Positions 1 through 8,230 of a DNA stretch of 51,639 bases are shown piece after piece. A program made the translations under genes and the position numbers. This DNA is from Terriglobia bacterium. Its GTDB lineage: Bacteria > Acidobacteriota > Terriglobia > Acidiferrales > UBA7541. The notes under the pieces were generated by a model. The model was not told where the DNA came from and did not search any database. It saw only the letters and a list, made by a program, of their open reading frames with translations. The stretch lies in contig JAIMAG010000016.1 in the NCBI GenBank assembly GCA_023512135.1, positions 1-51,639 of the forward strand. Reading direction: 5' to 3'. How positions within the stretch are numbered: the stretch's first letter is position 1; each line of letters starts with the position of its first letter.

Positions 1-488
1 CGCATCACCGAAGCGTGACTGGCCGGGTTGTCCTGGTAGGCTTCGCGGAGGTCGGCGTGTGCGTCGATCTGCAGCACGCTGAGGTCTTTGAATTTTTTGG
101 CCGCGGCCGCCACCAGGGGCGCGGTCAGCGAATGTTCGCCGCCCAGCACGACCGGGAATTTGCCGTCTTCGAGCAGGGCGCGTGCCGTGGTGTGCAGTTC
201 GGCCAGTACGTGTTCCAGCGTGCCGTGCTGGGTTTCCATGGCGGGCAGGGTGGCGATGCCGAATTGTTCATAGGATTCACAGCCCAGCTCCTCGTCCCAG
301 GTCTCCATGTTGCGGCTGGCGGCGAGAATCGCTGCCGGGCCGTTCCGGGTGCCGGTCATGTAGGTGGTCGTGCGCTCCAGCGGAACCGGCAGAACCACCG
401 CGCGGGCGGTTTCGTAGCGAGCGTGTTCTTCAGGGAGTGCGGCGAAGTTTTCTGGCGGTGCGAGCGTGTAGGTGTGCAGCGGCGGCAT
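1..488 (-). CDS. speB: Agmatinase (ureohydrolase family), C-terminus missing at window edge
   Basis: The protein would hydrolyse agmatine to putrescine and urea in the cytoplasm. The visible 162 residues carry the arginase-family binuclear manganese motifs GGEHS and DAHADLR near residues 116-150. The rest lies beyond the left edge. The ATG at 488 is preceded by GGAG at a ten-base distance. Its neighbours include a pyruvoyl arginine decarboxylase, the enzyme that makes agmatine, which favours agmatinase over arginase or formimidoglutamase. It is divergent from the DHS-like gene. Confidence 0.9.
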   Translation of the reverse strand, partial: MPPLHTYTLAPPENFAALPEEHARYETARAVVLPVPLERTTTYMTGTRNGPAAILAASRNMETWDEELGCESYEQFGIATLPAMETQHGTLEHVLAELHTTARALLEDGKFPVVLGGEHSLTAPLVAAAAKKFKDLSVLQIDAHADLREAYQDNPASHASVM

Positions 489-536
489 CAGCGCAATTCT
501 CCGAAATTGGTGCACCAGCGTGCGCGACGGAATTTG

Positions 537-565
537 TTGCGCGACCACGCCGGTGCCGATATATA
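537..565 (+). promoter_or_regulatory. Predicted sigma70-type promoter for the DHS-like gene
   Basis: TTGCGC (537-542) and TATATA (560-565) are separated by 17 bases in the 167-base gap between the divergent agmatinase and DHS-like genes. Transcription would start near 572, giving a leader of about 84 bases. The same TTGCGC -35 occurs before the fluoride riboswitch in this window. I see no convincing -35 for the opposite direction. Confidence 0.5.
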
Positions 566-655
566 TTGAAACCGATTCATGTACTCGGCACAGGCCTCCG
601 TTGCTGATCTTCGGTGGAGGCTGGAAGCGAATTACATTACCTGCGAGGGAAGCGA

Positions 656-1768
656 ATGGCAAAGAAAAATCATCAGCCGGAACGCATGCTCCATGACCCG
701 GTGCGGGACCGGCTGACCCCCATCTATCCGCTCGATCTTTCCAAAATTCACTCGCTCGACGATCTGGTGCGGGCGATGGGGCGGACGGCTTTTACCGCAC
801 GGCAGGTGGGCGACGCCGCCGACGTGCTCGAGGCGATGGCCCGCGACAAGTCCTGCTTGGTCGTGATGACTCTTTCCGGGGCGATGACCGTGGCCAAGAT
901 GGGCCTGATCTTCTGCGATCTGATTGACTCCGGCATCGTGCACGCCGTCGTTTCGACCGGGGCGTTGGTGGCGCACGGGCTGGTGGAAGCCACCGGACGA
1001 TCCCACTTCCGCTACGAGCCGCAGAAGATGACCGACGAAGAAATGTTCTGGGCCGGCTACAACCGTGTCTACGATTCGATCGAGCCGGAAGTGAACCTGG
1101 ATCACGTCGAAGCGCTCGCGCACCGGGTGCTCGATGCCTGGGATCCCGAAGAGGTGGTCTCGAGCTGGCGTCTGCATCGGAAGATCGGTGAACTGCTGGC
1201 CCGCGAGGCCAAAGGCCGTGGAATTCTGAAATCCGCCTACTTGCGCAACGTGCCTGTCTACGCGCCCGCGTTCACGGATTCCGAACTGGGCCTGGATTTC
1301 CTGCTGCACCAGAAAGCTCGGCAGCGGGATGGGCGCCCCCTGCTGCGCTTCGATGCCTTTGACGACTGCGAGCACTTTGCCCGAACGCTGTTTCAGAGCG
1401 AGCGTCTGGGCATCTTCACCATCGGCGGTGGCGTGCCTCGAAACTGGGCGCAGCAATTCACGGTCTATTCCGAACTGCTCTCCCGCCGCGGCTACGAAAA
1501 GGTCGGCTTGAAGCGTTACCAGTACGGCGTACGCATCTGCCCCGAACCGGTCTACTGGGGCGGGCTTTCGGGCAGCACCTATTCCGAGGCAGTTTCCTGG
1601 GGCAAATTTGTCCCGGAAAGCGAAGGTGGGCGATTTGCCGAAGTGCTGGAAGATGCCACGGTCGCGCTGCCCCTGGTGGCTGGTGCGGTGCTCGAGCGGC
1701 TGGGCTACTTTCGGAACAAGAAGGCTGCTCGGAAGCGGCGCTCGGCGCGAGCGCTGGTCCAGGTGTGA
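656..1768 (+). CDS. Deoxyhypusine synthase-like protein (probable polyamine biosynthesis enzyme)
   Basis: A 370-residue member of the deoxyhypusine synthase family, which transfers an aminobutyl group from spermidine through an enzyme-lysine intermediate. The C-terminal block EAVSWGKF (residues 311-318) matches the eukaryotic active-site block and places the catalytic lysine at K317. GGGVP (257-261) and STGA (100-103) are further family blocks. The ATG at 656 is chosen over an in-frame ATG at 614 because GAGGGA lies five bases before it. Bacteria lack eIF5A, and known bacterial members make homospermidine or other polyamines. Flanking agmatinase and arginine decarboxylase genes support that role. 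The exact product is unknown. Confidence 0.85.
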   Translation: MAKKNHQPERMLHDPVRDRLTPIYPLDLSKIHSLDDLVRAMGRTAFTARQVGDAADVLEAMARDKSCLVVMTLSGAMTVAKMGLIFCDLIDSGIVHAVVSTGALVAHGLVEATGRSHFRYEPQKMTDEEMFWAGYNRVYDSIEPEVNLDHVEALAHRVLDAWDPEEVVSSWRLHRKIGELLAREAKGRGILKSAYLRNVPVYAPAFTDSELGLDFLLHQKARQRDGRPLLRFDAFDDCEHFARTLFQSERLGIFTIGGGVPRNWAQQFTVYSELLSRRGYEKVGLKRYQYGVRICPEPVYWGGLSGSTYSEAVSWGKFVPESEGGRFAEVLEDATVALPLVAGAVLERLGYFRNKKAARKRRSARALVQV

Positions 1769-1780
1769 CGGCAGGCCGCG

Positions 1781-2338
1781 CTAGTCTTCATCGCCCAGCA
1801 AAATGGCAGCCGCCAGCACCGTGGTCCACAGCCCGCGCTTGTCGCCGACGGCGGACTGCGTGACGTTCATTGTCCGGACAATTTTGTTGGAGATTCGGTA
1901 GACCTCTTTCTTCTCGTCCCAGGAAAGGTCCGGATCGAATTCCACGTTCAATGTGGTAGCCAGCATCTCCGCCGCCAGCTCCTCGGCGTATTCTCCGGCC
2001 ACTTCTTCGGTTTCCCCGAAAGAGTGATGTTCGCTCAGGTAGCCGTACATGGATTTGTCGGCGGGAATCGCCAGCCCGATGGATGCGGCAATCAGCCGGT
2101 GCGGTTCGCGGGTCGAATTTTCGCTGAGCACGGTGAACGCCACCATGCCCGGCTTGACATGTTTCAGCCCTTCGCTGCGAGAAATCAGCTTGCAGTGCGG
2201 CGGAAAGATTGACGAGACGCGAACGATGTTGCAGGCGGCAATGCCTGCGTTGCGCAACGCCAGCTCAAAGCTGGAAAGCCGTTCGCGGTGTTTCCCGACT
2301 CCCTTGGTCAGAAAAATTTTCTTTGCGACGAAAGCCAT
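1781..2338 (-). CDS. Pyruvoyl-dependent arginine decarboxylase
   Basis: The enzyme decarboxylates arginine to agmatine using a pyruvoyl group formed by self-cleavage. The 185-residue protein has the family cleavage motif VSSIFPP at residues 41-47, with predicted cleavage between S42 and S43 to give a small beta and a larger alpha chain. Length is typical of the PvlArgDC family first described in archaea. It ends 12 bases from the convergent DHS-like gene, and the agmatinase gene lies on its far side. No strong ribosome binding site precedes the ATG. I consider this identification firm. Confidence 0.92.
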   Translation of the reverse strand: MAFVAKKIFLTKGVGKHRERLSSFELALRNAGIAACNIVRVSSIFPPHCKLISRSEGLKHVKPGMVAFTVLSENSTREPHRLIAASIGLAIPADKSMYGYLSEHHSFGETEEVAGEYAEELAAEMLATTLNVEFDPDLSWDEKKEVYRISNKIVRTMNVTQSAVGDKRGLWTTVLAAAILLGDED

Positions 2339-2436
2339 CGAACGTGCAGACCTGTGCCGCTACCCGTACCCCGCGCGTGCTCGCGCGACTGGTTTGGAAC
2401 CGCGCGAAAAGTAGCAAGAAGGTTTTCGGCTGTCAA

Positions 2437-4209
2437 TCACTTTGTCGCGCGGCGAAGCTCGGGCAGCAACGAGAACACGCCATTGGCAGCGACCGAAATC
2501 AACGGACGCAACCTGTACTCATCAGCGGTCGGAGCCGTCTCCCGGCTGCGCGCCTGCTGGAGCAGGGCAGCAGCCGCTTCGGGTGGCACCAGACGCCAGT
2601 TGCCGCTGGCCCGGGTGAGCAGTGTGCCCTGGCGCCGGACGTGTTCGATCAGCAGCTCCCGGATTTCGGCGGCCGACTTCCACAGCACCGGCAGTCCACG
2701 AAACACCTCATAGTGCCCGCCGCCGTGATAGCGGTAGTGATTGACGGCCACGCGCAGTTTGCGCGCAGGATCGAGCGGCGCGCCGCGAAAACGCAACTCG
2801 CGGATGCGGTCGCCCACTGGTCGGCTCAAATCCATCACGTAACTGACACCTTCCGCCAGATCGGCGTTGTAGCCGGGCAGGCGCAGCCGACCGGGATCTT
2901 CCGGTGGCCAGGCCGGGAAGAAGCTGGCGGCGCGCTCAAGTGCTTCTTTCAGTTGTGCACCGGTCATCTCCACGGCATAGAGATGATTTTCGTAAAGGTA
3001 CAGGCCGGCCATGTGGCGGATGGTGACCGGCCCCGGCTCAATGCGCAAGCCCGTGTAGAACAGCGTGGCCAGACTGACGTCGGCCTGCGCCGCCTCCAGT
3101 TGCACGCGATGAATCTGGTCTACCAGCGGGTGATCTTCGTAGCGGGCTGTGGTGCCCTCCAGAGAGACCGTGGCGGTGGCGATCTGAGTGTCCAGATAAG
3201 CCTGCGTGGCCTCGTGTGTGGAGCGGGCTAGCGCCAGGATTTCCGGGTCTGCGGGCACGGACTCGGTGACCGGTATGGTCGTGGAATGTTTGCGGGAAAC
3301 CGTCCACGCTGCCGTAACGGACCGGCTCATCTCAATGTCTACGCGTGCCAGCGACTGGCCCCAGTTCCGAGCCTGCGCCAGCAAGACGCCATTGACGAAC
3401 AGTTCGGGCAGCTCCTGATGCGAGTGCCCGAACAGAATCACGTCAATGCCGGGCACCTGTTCAGCCAGATCCCAGGCAACGTTTTCCTCCGGCGTATTGC
3501 CCACCGGACGGCCAGTAACTGGATCGCGTCCCAGTCCGGAGTGGAGAATGGCGACCACCAGGTCCGCCTGCGGACGCACCAGCGGGATGACCCGCTGCGC
3601 AGCCGCGACGATGGGCTCAAACTCGTATCCCCGGTAGTTTTCCGGCATCTCCCAGCGCGGGACGCCGGGCGTGGTGAAGCCGACGATGGCCACACGCACG
3701 CTGCCGACTTCTTTGACAATGTAGGGCGCGAAATAGCCTGCGCTGCCCGGACCGTATTGCTGGCGGGTGTTAGCGCTCAGCCAGGGAAACCGCGATTCCC
3801 GCTTGGCTTTCCAGAGCACGTCGAGCCCGAAATTGAATTCATGATTGCCGACGGCCATGGCGTCGTAGCCGAGAGCGTTCATGGCCGCGATGGTGGTGTT
3901 CGGGCGGTCCGGTTGCTTGCGGGCGTCGTAGTAGGCGAGCGGCGAGCCCTGGATCGTGTCGCCGCAGTCGAGCAACAGCACGTTTTTTTGATCGGCGCGA
4001 ATCTGGCGGACCAGGGTAGCGATCTTGGCCAGGCCGCGCTCGGCCGGGGCATTCCGCAGATAGTCGAACGGATAGACGTTGCCGTGCAGGTCGGTGGTGG
4101 CGAGCAGGGTGATCGTCGTCTCCCCGAGGCCGCGTTCGGCATACCACCAGGTGAGCACCCCCGCGACAACGAGCGCGCTCAGCAACAGGTTTCGGGTTTT
4201 TTGCGTCAT
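2437..4209 (-). CDS. 5'-nucleotidase / 2',3'-cyclic phosphodiesterase family protein, membrane-anchored or exported
   Basis: A 590-residue UshA/CpdB-type enzyme. Residues 7-22 form an N-terminal hydrophobic segment, so the protein is exported or anchored in the inner membrane facing the periplasm. The metallophosphatase domain follows with the metal-binding blocks TTDLHG, DCGDTIQG, GNHEFN, ILHSG and FGHSHQE. The 5'-nucleotidase C-terminal domain occupies roughly residues 340-540. It likely salvages nucleosides and phosphate from periplasmic nucleotides, but substrate preference cannot be read from sequence. Its ATG overlaps the stop of the GAF gene as ATGA, so the two are probably co-translated. 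Confidence 0.85.
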   Translation of the reverse strand: MTQKTRNLLLSALVVAGVLTWWYAERGLGETTITLLATTDLHGNVYPFDYLRNAPAERGLAKIATLVRQIRADQKNVLLLDCGDTIQGSPLAYYDARKQPDRPNTTIAAMNALGYDAMAVGNHEFNFGLDVLWKAKRESRFPWLSANTRQQYGPGSAGYFAPYIVKEVGSVRVAIVGFTTPGVPRWEMPENYRGYEFEPIVAAAQRVIPLVRPQADLVVAILHSGLGRDPVTGRPVGNTPEENVAWDLAEQVPGIDVILFGHSHQELPELFVNGVLLAQARNWGQSLARVDIEMSRSVTAAWTVSRKHSTTIPVTESVPADPEILALARSTHEATQAYLDTQIATATVSLEGTTARYEDHPLVDQIHRVQLEAAQADVSLATLFYTGLRIEPGPVTIRHMAGLYLYENHLYAVEMTGAQLKEALERAASFFPAWPPEDPGRLRLPGYNADLAEGVSYVMDLSRPVGDRIRELRFRGAPLDPARKLRVAVNHYRYHGGGHYEVFRGLPVLWKSAAEIRELLIEHVRRQGTLLTRASGNWRLVPPEAAAALLQQARSRETAPTADEYRLRPLISVAANGVFSLLPELRRATK

Positions 4210-4745
4210 TCGGACTGTCCTTGGAGATGTTTCAGGCAGGGCCCCAGCGCCGCGCCGACGGCCTTCAACTCGTTCAGGTCCTTCGGGGTGAAATCGCTCC
4301 CGGCCGTTTTGGGCGAGCTGCCCTTGCGCGAAATCTGCACGACACCGACCACGCGACCATCGGCCACGATCGGCGCGCTCATGATTTTCTGGATCGGTTC
4401 CGTGAGGGCGTTTTCCTGCAAGGGTACGGCTTCGAACACCGAGGCATGTCGCACCGCAGCGAAATTGTTGTTCACTTCCGGACGCATCTCCCGGGCGGTG
4501 CGCACAGCCAGCGCGGTGGTGCTGGTCATCGGGATGGTGCCGATGTTGCGCAGTTTCCTGGGCAGCAGGAAGCAGAGGGCGCGGCGGCGCGGATCGAGCA
4601 GCAGAATGGCGACTTCGTCGTTGCGAACGTTGAAGCCAGCAGCAATGCGTTCGGCGAGCGGGACCAGTGCGTCCGCTTCCACCGGGTTGTCGCTGCGCAG
4701 CAGCTCTTCTACTGCGCGGGTCAATTCCGTTGCCAGTTTACTCAT
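4206..4745 (-). CDS. GAF-domain protein
   Basis: A 179-residue protein that is essentially one GAF domain, a small-molecule or redox sensing fold. The block MSAPIVADGRVVGVVQISRKG is typical of the domain core. No kinase, cyclase or DNA-binding module is attached. The ATG at 4745 is chosen because the frame extends upstream only through arginine-rich, low-quality sequence and because a TATAAT lies just upstream at 4774-4779. It overlaps the nucleotidase gene by four bases, which suggests that it senses something linked to that enzyme's work. Ligand and function are unknown. Confidence 0.75.
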   Translation of the reverse strand: MSKLATELTRAVEELLRSDNPVEADALVPLAERIAAGFNVRNDEVAILLLDPRRRALCFLLPRKLRNIGTIPMTSTTALAVRTAREMRPEVNNNFAAVRHASVFEAVPLQENALTEPIQKIMSAPIVADGRVVGVVQISRKGSSPKTAGSDFTPKDLNELKAVGAALGPCLKHLQGQSE

Positions 4746-4773
4746 GGGCCTGCTCGCCCTGCTGCCGGTGCGT

Positions 4774-4779
4774 ATTATA
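4774..4779 (-). promoter_or_regulatory. -10 box for the GAF/nucleotidase pair
   Basis: A perfect TATAAT on the minus strand gives a predicted start near 4767 and a leader of about 22 bases before the GAF ATG. A weak TTCGCG lies 17 bases upstream as a possible -35. Confidence 0.45.
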
Positions 4780-4821
4780 CTCCGAGCTGTCCCCCGCGCG
4801 AACTCGCATCCGCGCGAACAG

Positions 4822-4850
4822 TTGCAAAGACGCGGCCGAGCGCCTATACT
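4822..4850 (+). promoter_or_regulatory. Promoter of sdhCAB
   Basis: TTGCAA (4822-4827) and TATACT (4845-4850) are separated by exactly 17 bases. Transcription would start near 4857, about 98 bases before the sdhC start codon, leaving room for the structured leader at 4870-4914. Confidence 0.6.
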
Positions 4851-4869
4851 GCGCTGTTGCTGTCTGCAG

Positions 4870-4914
4870 CCTCGCCCGAGGCCCAGCTCTCCGCAGCTGC
4901 AGGTGGCGGAGAGC
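4870..4914 (+). promoter_or_regulatory. Two hairpins in the sdhC mRNA leader
   Basis: CCTCG/CGAGG (4870-4874 with 4877-4881) forms a small stem. A perfect nine-base-pair stem then pairs 4886-4894 (GCTCTCCGC) with 4906-4914 (GCGGAGAGC) across an 11-base loop. No U-tract follows, so this is not an ordinary terminator. I do not recognise a known riboswitch. It could be a protein-binding leader, an mRNA stabiliser, or a DNA operator. Confidence 0.4.
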
Positions 4915-4954
4915 GGGATAGCTGTTCGATGCGAGAGTAACCGGCGGAGAGGAG

Positions 4955-5617
4955 ATGACCGCCTCCGGAACCTCAACCAGTCACCGCGAGTACTTCTGGC
5001 GCAAGCTGCATTCCTTCACCGGAATTTTCCCCATCGGCGCCTTCCTGGCCGAACATTTCTGGTCGAACAGCTATGCCTTGGTCAGTGTGGAAAAATACAA
5101 CGAAGTTTCGCGCGGTCTGCAAACGATTCCCTGGCGCGTGCCCTTGGAAGCACTACTGATTTGGCTGCCGATTCTGTTTCACGGTGGCTACGGGGTCTAC
5201 CTGTGGTGGAAAGGGAAGTCGAACGTGCTCGACTATCCCTGGATGGCTAACTGGATGTACACGTTGCAGCGCTGGACCGGGTTGGTAGCGTTTGTGTTCA
5301 TCGGCTGGCATGTCTATACCGAACGCTTCCTCACCCAGGGCAAATCCACCTACGCGGATGTGGAACGAGCACTGAGCGACCCGCTGTACTTCTGGCTGTA
5401 CATCGTCGGCATCGTGGCGACATCGTTCCACCTGGGCAACGGCATCTGGAATTTCCTGTGCAAGTGGGGCATCGCGACCAGCGCACGGGCACAGCGTGGC
5501 GCGGCCTGGTTCGGCGCGCTGGTGGGCGTGACGTTTACTGCGGTGGGTCTGGCCATCGTGCTGGGCGTGCGTTTCGACTGGAAACCGTTTGAGTTCTACA
5601 CCCTGCCACGGCAATGA
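4955..5617 (+). CDS. sdhC: Succinate dehydrogenase / fumarate reductase cytochrome b subunit
   Basis: The 220-residue membrane anchor binds heme and quinone and docks the SdhAB catalytic pair at the inner membrane. About five membrane segments are visible, beginning near residues 22, 65, 108, 145 and 185, with histidines in FHGGYG, GWHVY and SFHLGNG as candidate heme ligands. One larger anchor, with no sdhD, is the type-B arrangement seen in Bacillus and epsilon-proteobacteria. A strong GGAGAGGAG adjoins the ATG. Its stop overlaps the sdhA ATG (ATGA), indicating translational coupling. Confidence 0.93.
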   Translation: MTASGTSTSHREYFWRKLHSFTGIFPIGAFLAEHFWSNSYALVSVEKYNEVSRGLQTIPWRVPLEALLIWLPILFHGGYGVYLWWKGKSNVLDYPWMANWMYTLQRWTGLVAFVFIGWHVYTERFLTQGKSTYADVERALSDPLYFWLYIVGIVATSFHLGNGIWNFLCKWGIATSARAQRGAAWFGALVGVTFTAVGLAIVLGVRFDWKPFEFYTLPRQ

Positions 5618-7395
5618 GGCAGCCAAAGATTATCGTCGTCGGTGGCGGACTGGCCGGTCTGATGGCCACGATCAAAGTGGCCGAGGCTGGCGTGCCCGTC
5701 GAACTGTTCTCCATTGTGCCCGTGCGACGTTCCCATTCCGTGTGCGCGCAGGGCGGGATCAACGCGGCCAAAAACACCAAGGGCGAAGGCGATTCCACCT
5801 GGAAGCATTTCGACGACACGATCTACGGCGGCGATTTCCTCGCCAATCAGCCGCTGGTCAAGGCGATGTGCGAAGCCGCGCCGGCCATCATCGACCTGCT
5901 CGATCGCATGGGAGTGCCGTTCAACCGCACGCCGGAAGGGCTGCTCGATTTCCGACGATTCGGCGGAACGCTCTATCATCGCACCGCCTTTGCCGGGGCC
6001 ACGACCGGCCAGCAGATGCTCTATGCGCTCGACGAGCAGGTACGCCGCTTCGAAGCCGAAGGGAAGGTGCGCAAATACGAAGGCTGGACGTTTCTTTCGG
6101 CTGTGCTCGACGAACAGGGCATCTGCCGCGGCATTTGCGCGATGGATCTGAAGTCCATGCAGGTCCGCACTTTCCCGGCCGACGCAGCCATCTTTTGCAC
6201 TGGCGGCATCGGCGCCATCTTTGGCCGCTCGACGAATTCGGTGGTGTGTACCGGCTCGGCGCAATCAGCCCTGTTCCAGCAGGGCGTGCATTACGCCAAC
6301 GGCGAATTCATCCAGGTGCACCCCACCGCGATTCCGGGCGAAGACAAATTCCGGCTGATGAGTGAATCGGCGCGCGGCGAAGGAGGGCGCGTCTGGGTGC
6401 CGCGGCAGCCTGGTGACCCGCGGCCGCCGAAGTCCATTCCGGAAAATGAACGTTTTTATTTCCTCGAGGAGTGGTATCCGAAGTATGGCAACCTGGTACC
6501 GCGCGATGTGGCCGTGCGCGCCATCCACAAAGTGGTCTTCGAGCTGAAACTGGGCGTCGAAGGGCAACCGGCGGTTTATCTGGACGTCTCCCACCTGCCC
6601 CGGGAACTGCTCGACCGCAAGCTGGAAGGGATTCTGGAAATCTACGAAAAGTTTCTGGGCGTCGACCCGCGCGAGCAGCCGATGAAAGTGTTTCCGGCGA
6701 TGCACTATACGATGGGCGGGCTGTGGATCGACGACGAAAACCAGGCCACTAACGTGCCGGGCATCTACGCCGCAGGCGAATGCGATTACCACTACCACGG
6801 CGCCAACCGGCTGGGCGCGAATTCACTGGTTTCCTGCATCTTTGGCGGGATGCTCGCCGGGCCGGCGGCCGTGCGCTATGCGAGGAATCTGGAGCGCGGT
6901 GCGGACGCAGTCCCGGCTTCGGTATTTGAACGCGAACAGCGCCGCCAGGAAGAAATCAACGAGCGGCTGCTCCGGCAGGAAGGCAACGAAAACCCCATCG
7001 CGATCTGGAAAGAGATGGGGCAGTGGATGACCGAACACGTCACCGTGGTGCGCTACAACAAGAACCTGGAGCGCACCGACCAGAAACTGCAGGAGCTGCT
7101 CGAGCGTTACCGGCGCATCAATCTTTCCGACCGCACGAAGTGGTCGAATCAGACGCTGAACTTTGCCCGCGAACTCTACAACATGTTAATCCTGGCGCGG
7201 GTGATCACGCTCGGGGCGTTGCGACGGAACGAATCGCGCGGCGCGCACTACAAGCCGGAATTCCCCGAGCGCGATGACCAGAACTGGCTGAAAACCACGC
7301 GCGCCATCTACGACTGCGGGAACATCCGGTTCGAGTACGACCCGGTGGACGTGTCGTTGATTCCGCCGCGTCCCCGGCGCTACGACGTGAAATAG
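5614..7395 (+). CDS. sdhA: Succinate dehydrogenase / fumarate reductase flavoprotein subunit
   Basis: The 593-residue catalytic subunit oxidises succinate to fumarate and passes electrons to SdhB. GGGLAG near residues 10-15 is the FAD dinucleotide fold. H41 in SHSVCAQGG is at the position of the covalent flavin histidine. HYTMGG and the later GANRLGANSL block are standard. It is the middle gene of sdhCAB, coupled to sdhC by a four-base overlap. Sequence alone does not separate dehydrogenase from fumarate reductase direction. Confidence 0.95.
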   Translation: MRQPKIIVVGGGLAGLMATIKVAEAGVPVELFSIVPVRRSHSVCAQGGINAAKNTKGEGDSTWKHFDDTIYGGDFLANQPLVKAMCEAAPAIIDLLDRMGVPFNRTPEGLLDFRRFGGTLYHRTAFAGATTGQQMLYALDEQVRRFEAEGKVRKYEGWTFLSAVLDEQGICRGICAMDLKSMQVRTFPADAAIFCTGGIGAIFGRSTNSVVCTGSAQSALFQQGVHYANGEFIQVHPTAIPGEDKFRLMSESARGEGGRVWVPRQPGDPRPPKSIPENERFYFLEEWYPKYGNLVPRDVAVRAIHKVVFELKLGVEGQPAVYLDVSHLPRELLDRKLEGILEIYEKFLGVDPREQPMKVFPAMHYTMGGLWIDDENQATNVPGIYAAGECDYHYHGANRLGANSLVSCIFGGMLAGPAAVRYARNLERGADAVPASVFEREQRRQEEINERLLRQEGNENPIAIWKEMGQWMTEHVTVVRYNKNLERTDQKLQELLERYRRINLSDRTKWSNQTLNFARELYNMLILARVITLGALRRNESRGAHYKPEFPERDDQNWLKTTRAIYDCGNIRFEYDPVDVSLIPPRPRRYDVK

Positions 7396-7406
7396 CGGAC
7401 ACGGCG

Positions 7407-8159
7407 ATGGCTGAAAAGAAAACCGTTCTGGTGCGCATCAAGCGGCAACTGGCGCCGGATCAGAAGCCCTACTGGGAAGAATTTGAGCTGACCTGGCGTC
7501 CCTTCATGAACGTGATCATCCTGCTGCGCGACATTGCCGAGCGACCTGTCACGCGCGAGGGCAAGGTGACCACGCCGGTAGCCTTCGATGCAAACTGCCT
7601 GGAAGAGGTCTGCGGTGCCTGTGCGATGCGCATCAACGGCAAGGCGCGGCAGGCCTGCTCGGCACTGGTCGACCAGCTCGAGCAGCCCATCCGCCTCGAA
7701 CCCCTGACCAAGTTCCCGGTGGTGCGCGACCTGTTCGTGGATCGCAGCCGGATGTTCGAAAACCTGAAGCGCATGAAGGCCTGGGTGCCGATCGACGGCA
7801 CGTACCACCTCGGGGAGGGGCCACGCATCGCCCCGGAAGTGCAGCAGCGCGCCTATCCGTTGTCGCGTTGCATCACCTGCGGCAACTGTCTGGAGGTCTG
7901 CCCGCAGGTGAACGAACGATCGGATTTCGTGGGCGCGGCGATCATCAATCAGGTGCGGCTGTTCAACCTGCATCCGACCGGTGCGATGCACAAACGGGAG
8001 CGGCTCGATGCGGTCATGGGCCCGGGCGGCGTGCACGACTGCGCGAATGCACAGAACTGCGTCAAGGCATGCCCGAAGGGCATCCCGCTGGTCGAATCGA
8101 TCAGCGAAGTGAATCGCGACGCCATCCGGCAGGCCATCTTCGGCTGGCTGTTCGGCTGA
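7407..8159 (+). CDS. sdhB: Succinate dehydrogenase / fumarate reductase iron-sulfur subunit
   Basis: The 250-residue electron-transfer subunit carries electrons from SdhA to quinone in SdhC. C64, C69, C72 and C84 form the [2Fe-2S] site in the ferredoxin-like N-terminal domain. CITCGNCLEVCP and a later CVKACPKG give the [4Fe-4S] and [3Fe-4S] ligands. It starts 11 bases after sdhA and closes the sdhCAB operon. No strong ribosome binding site is visible, so it may rely on ribosomes from sdhA. Confidence 0.95.
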   Translation: MAEKKTVLVRIKRQLAPDQKPYWEEFELTWRPFMNVIILLRDIAERPVTREGKVTTPVAFDANCLEEVCGACAMRINGKARQACSALVDQLEQPIRLEPLTKFPVVRDLFVDRSRMFENLKRMKAWVPIDGTYHLGEGPRIAPEVQQRAYPLSRCITCGNCLEVCPQVNERSDFVGAAIINQVRLFNLHPTGAMHKRERLDAVMGPGGVHDCANAQNCVKACPKGIPLVESISEVNRDAIRQAIFGWLFG

Positions 8160-8230
8160 GCGTGCCGCTCTACCGCAGGGGCGAGATTCGGAACCTCCAG
8201 CACTCAGCAAGGCTCAGGAAGGAGCATACG

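Noticed and set aside
4746-4976. N-terminal extension of the GAF protein to 4976
   Set aside because: The extra residues are Arg-rich and non-conserved in appearance, and the extension would include the TATAAT at 4774-4779 and the opposing sdh promoter.
3286-5250. A 654-codon plus-strand open frame
   Set aside because: It is antisense to the nucleotidase and GAF genes and runs through the sdhC promoter. The predicted protein is Arg/Ser-rich and has no domain. It is a GC-skew shadow.
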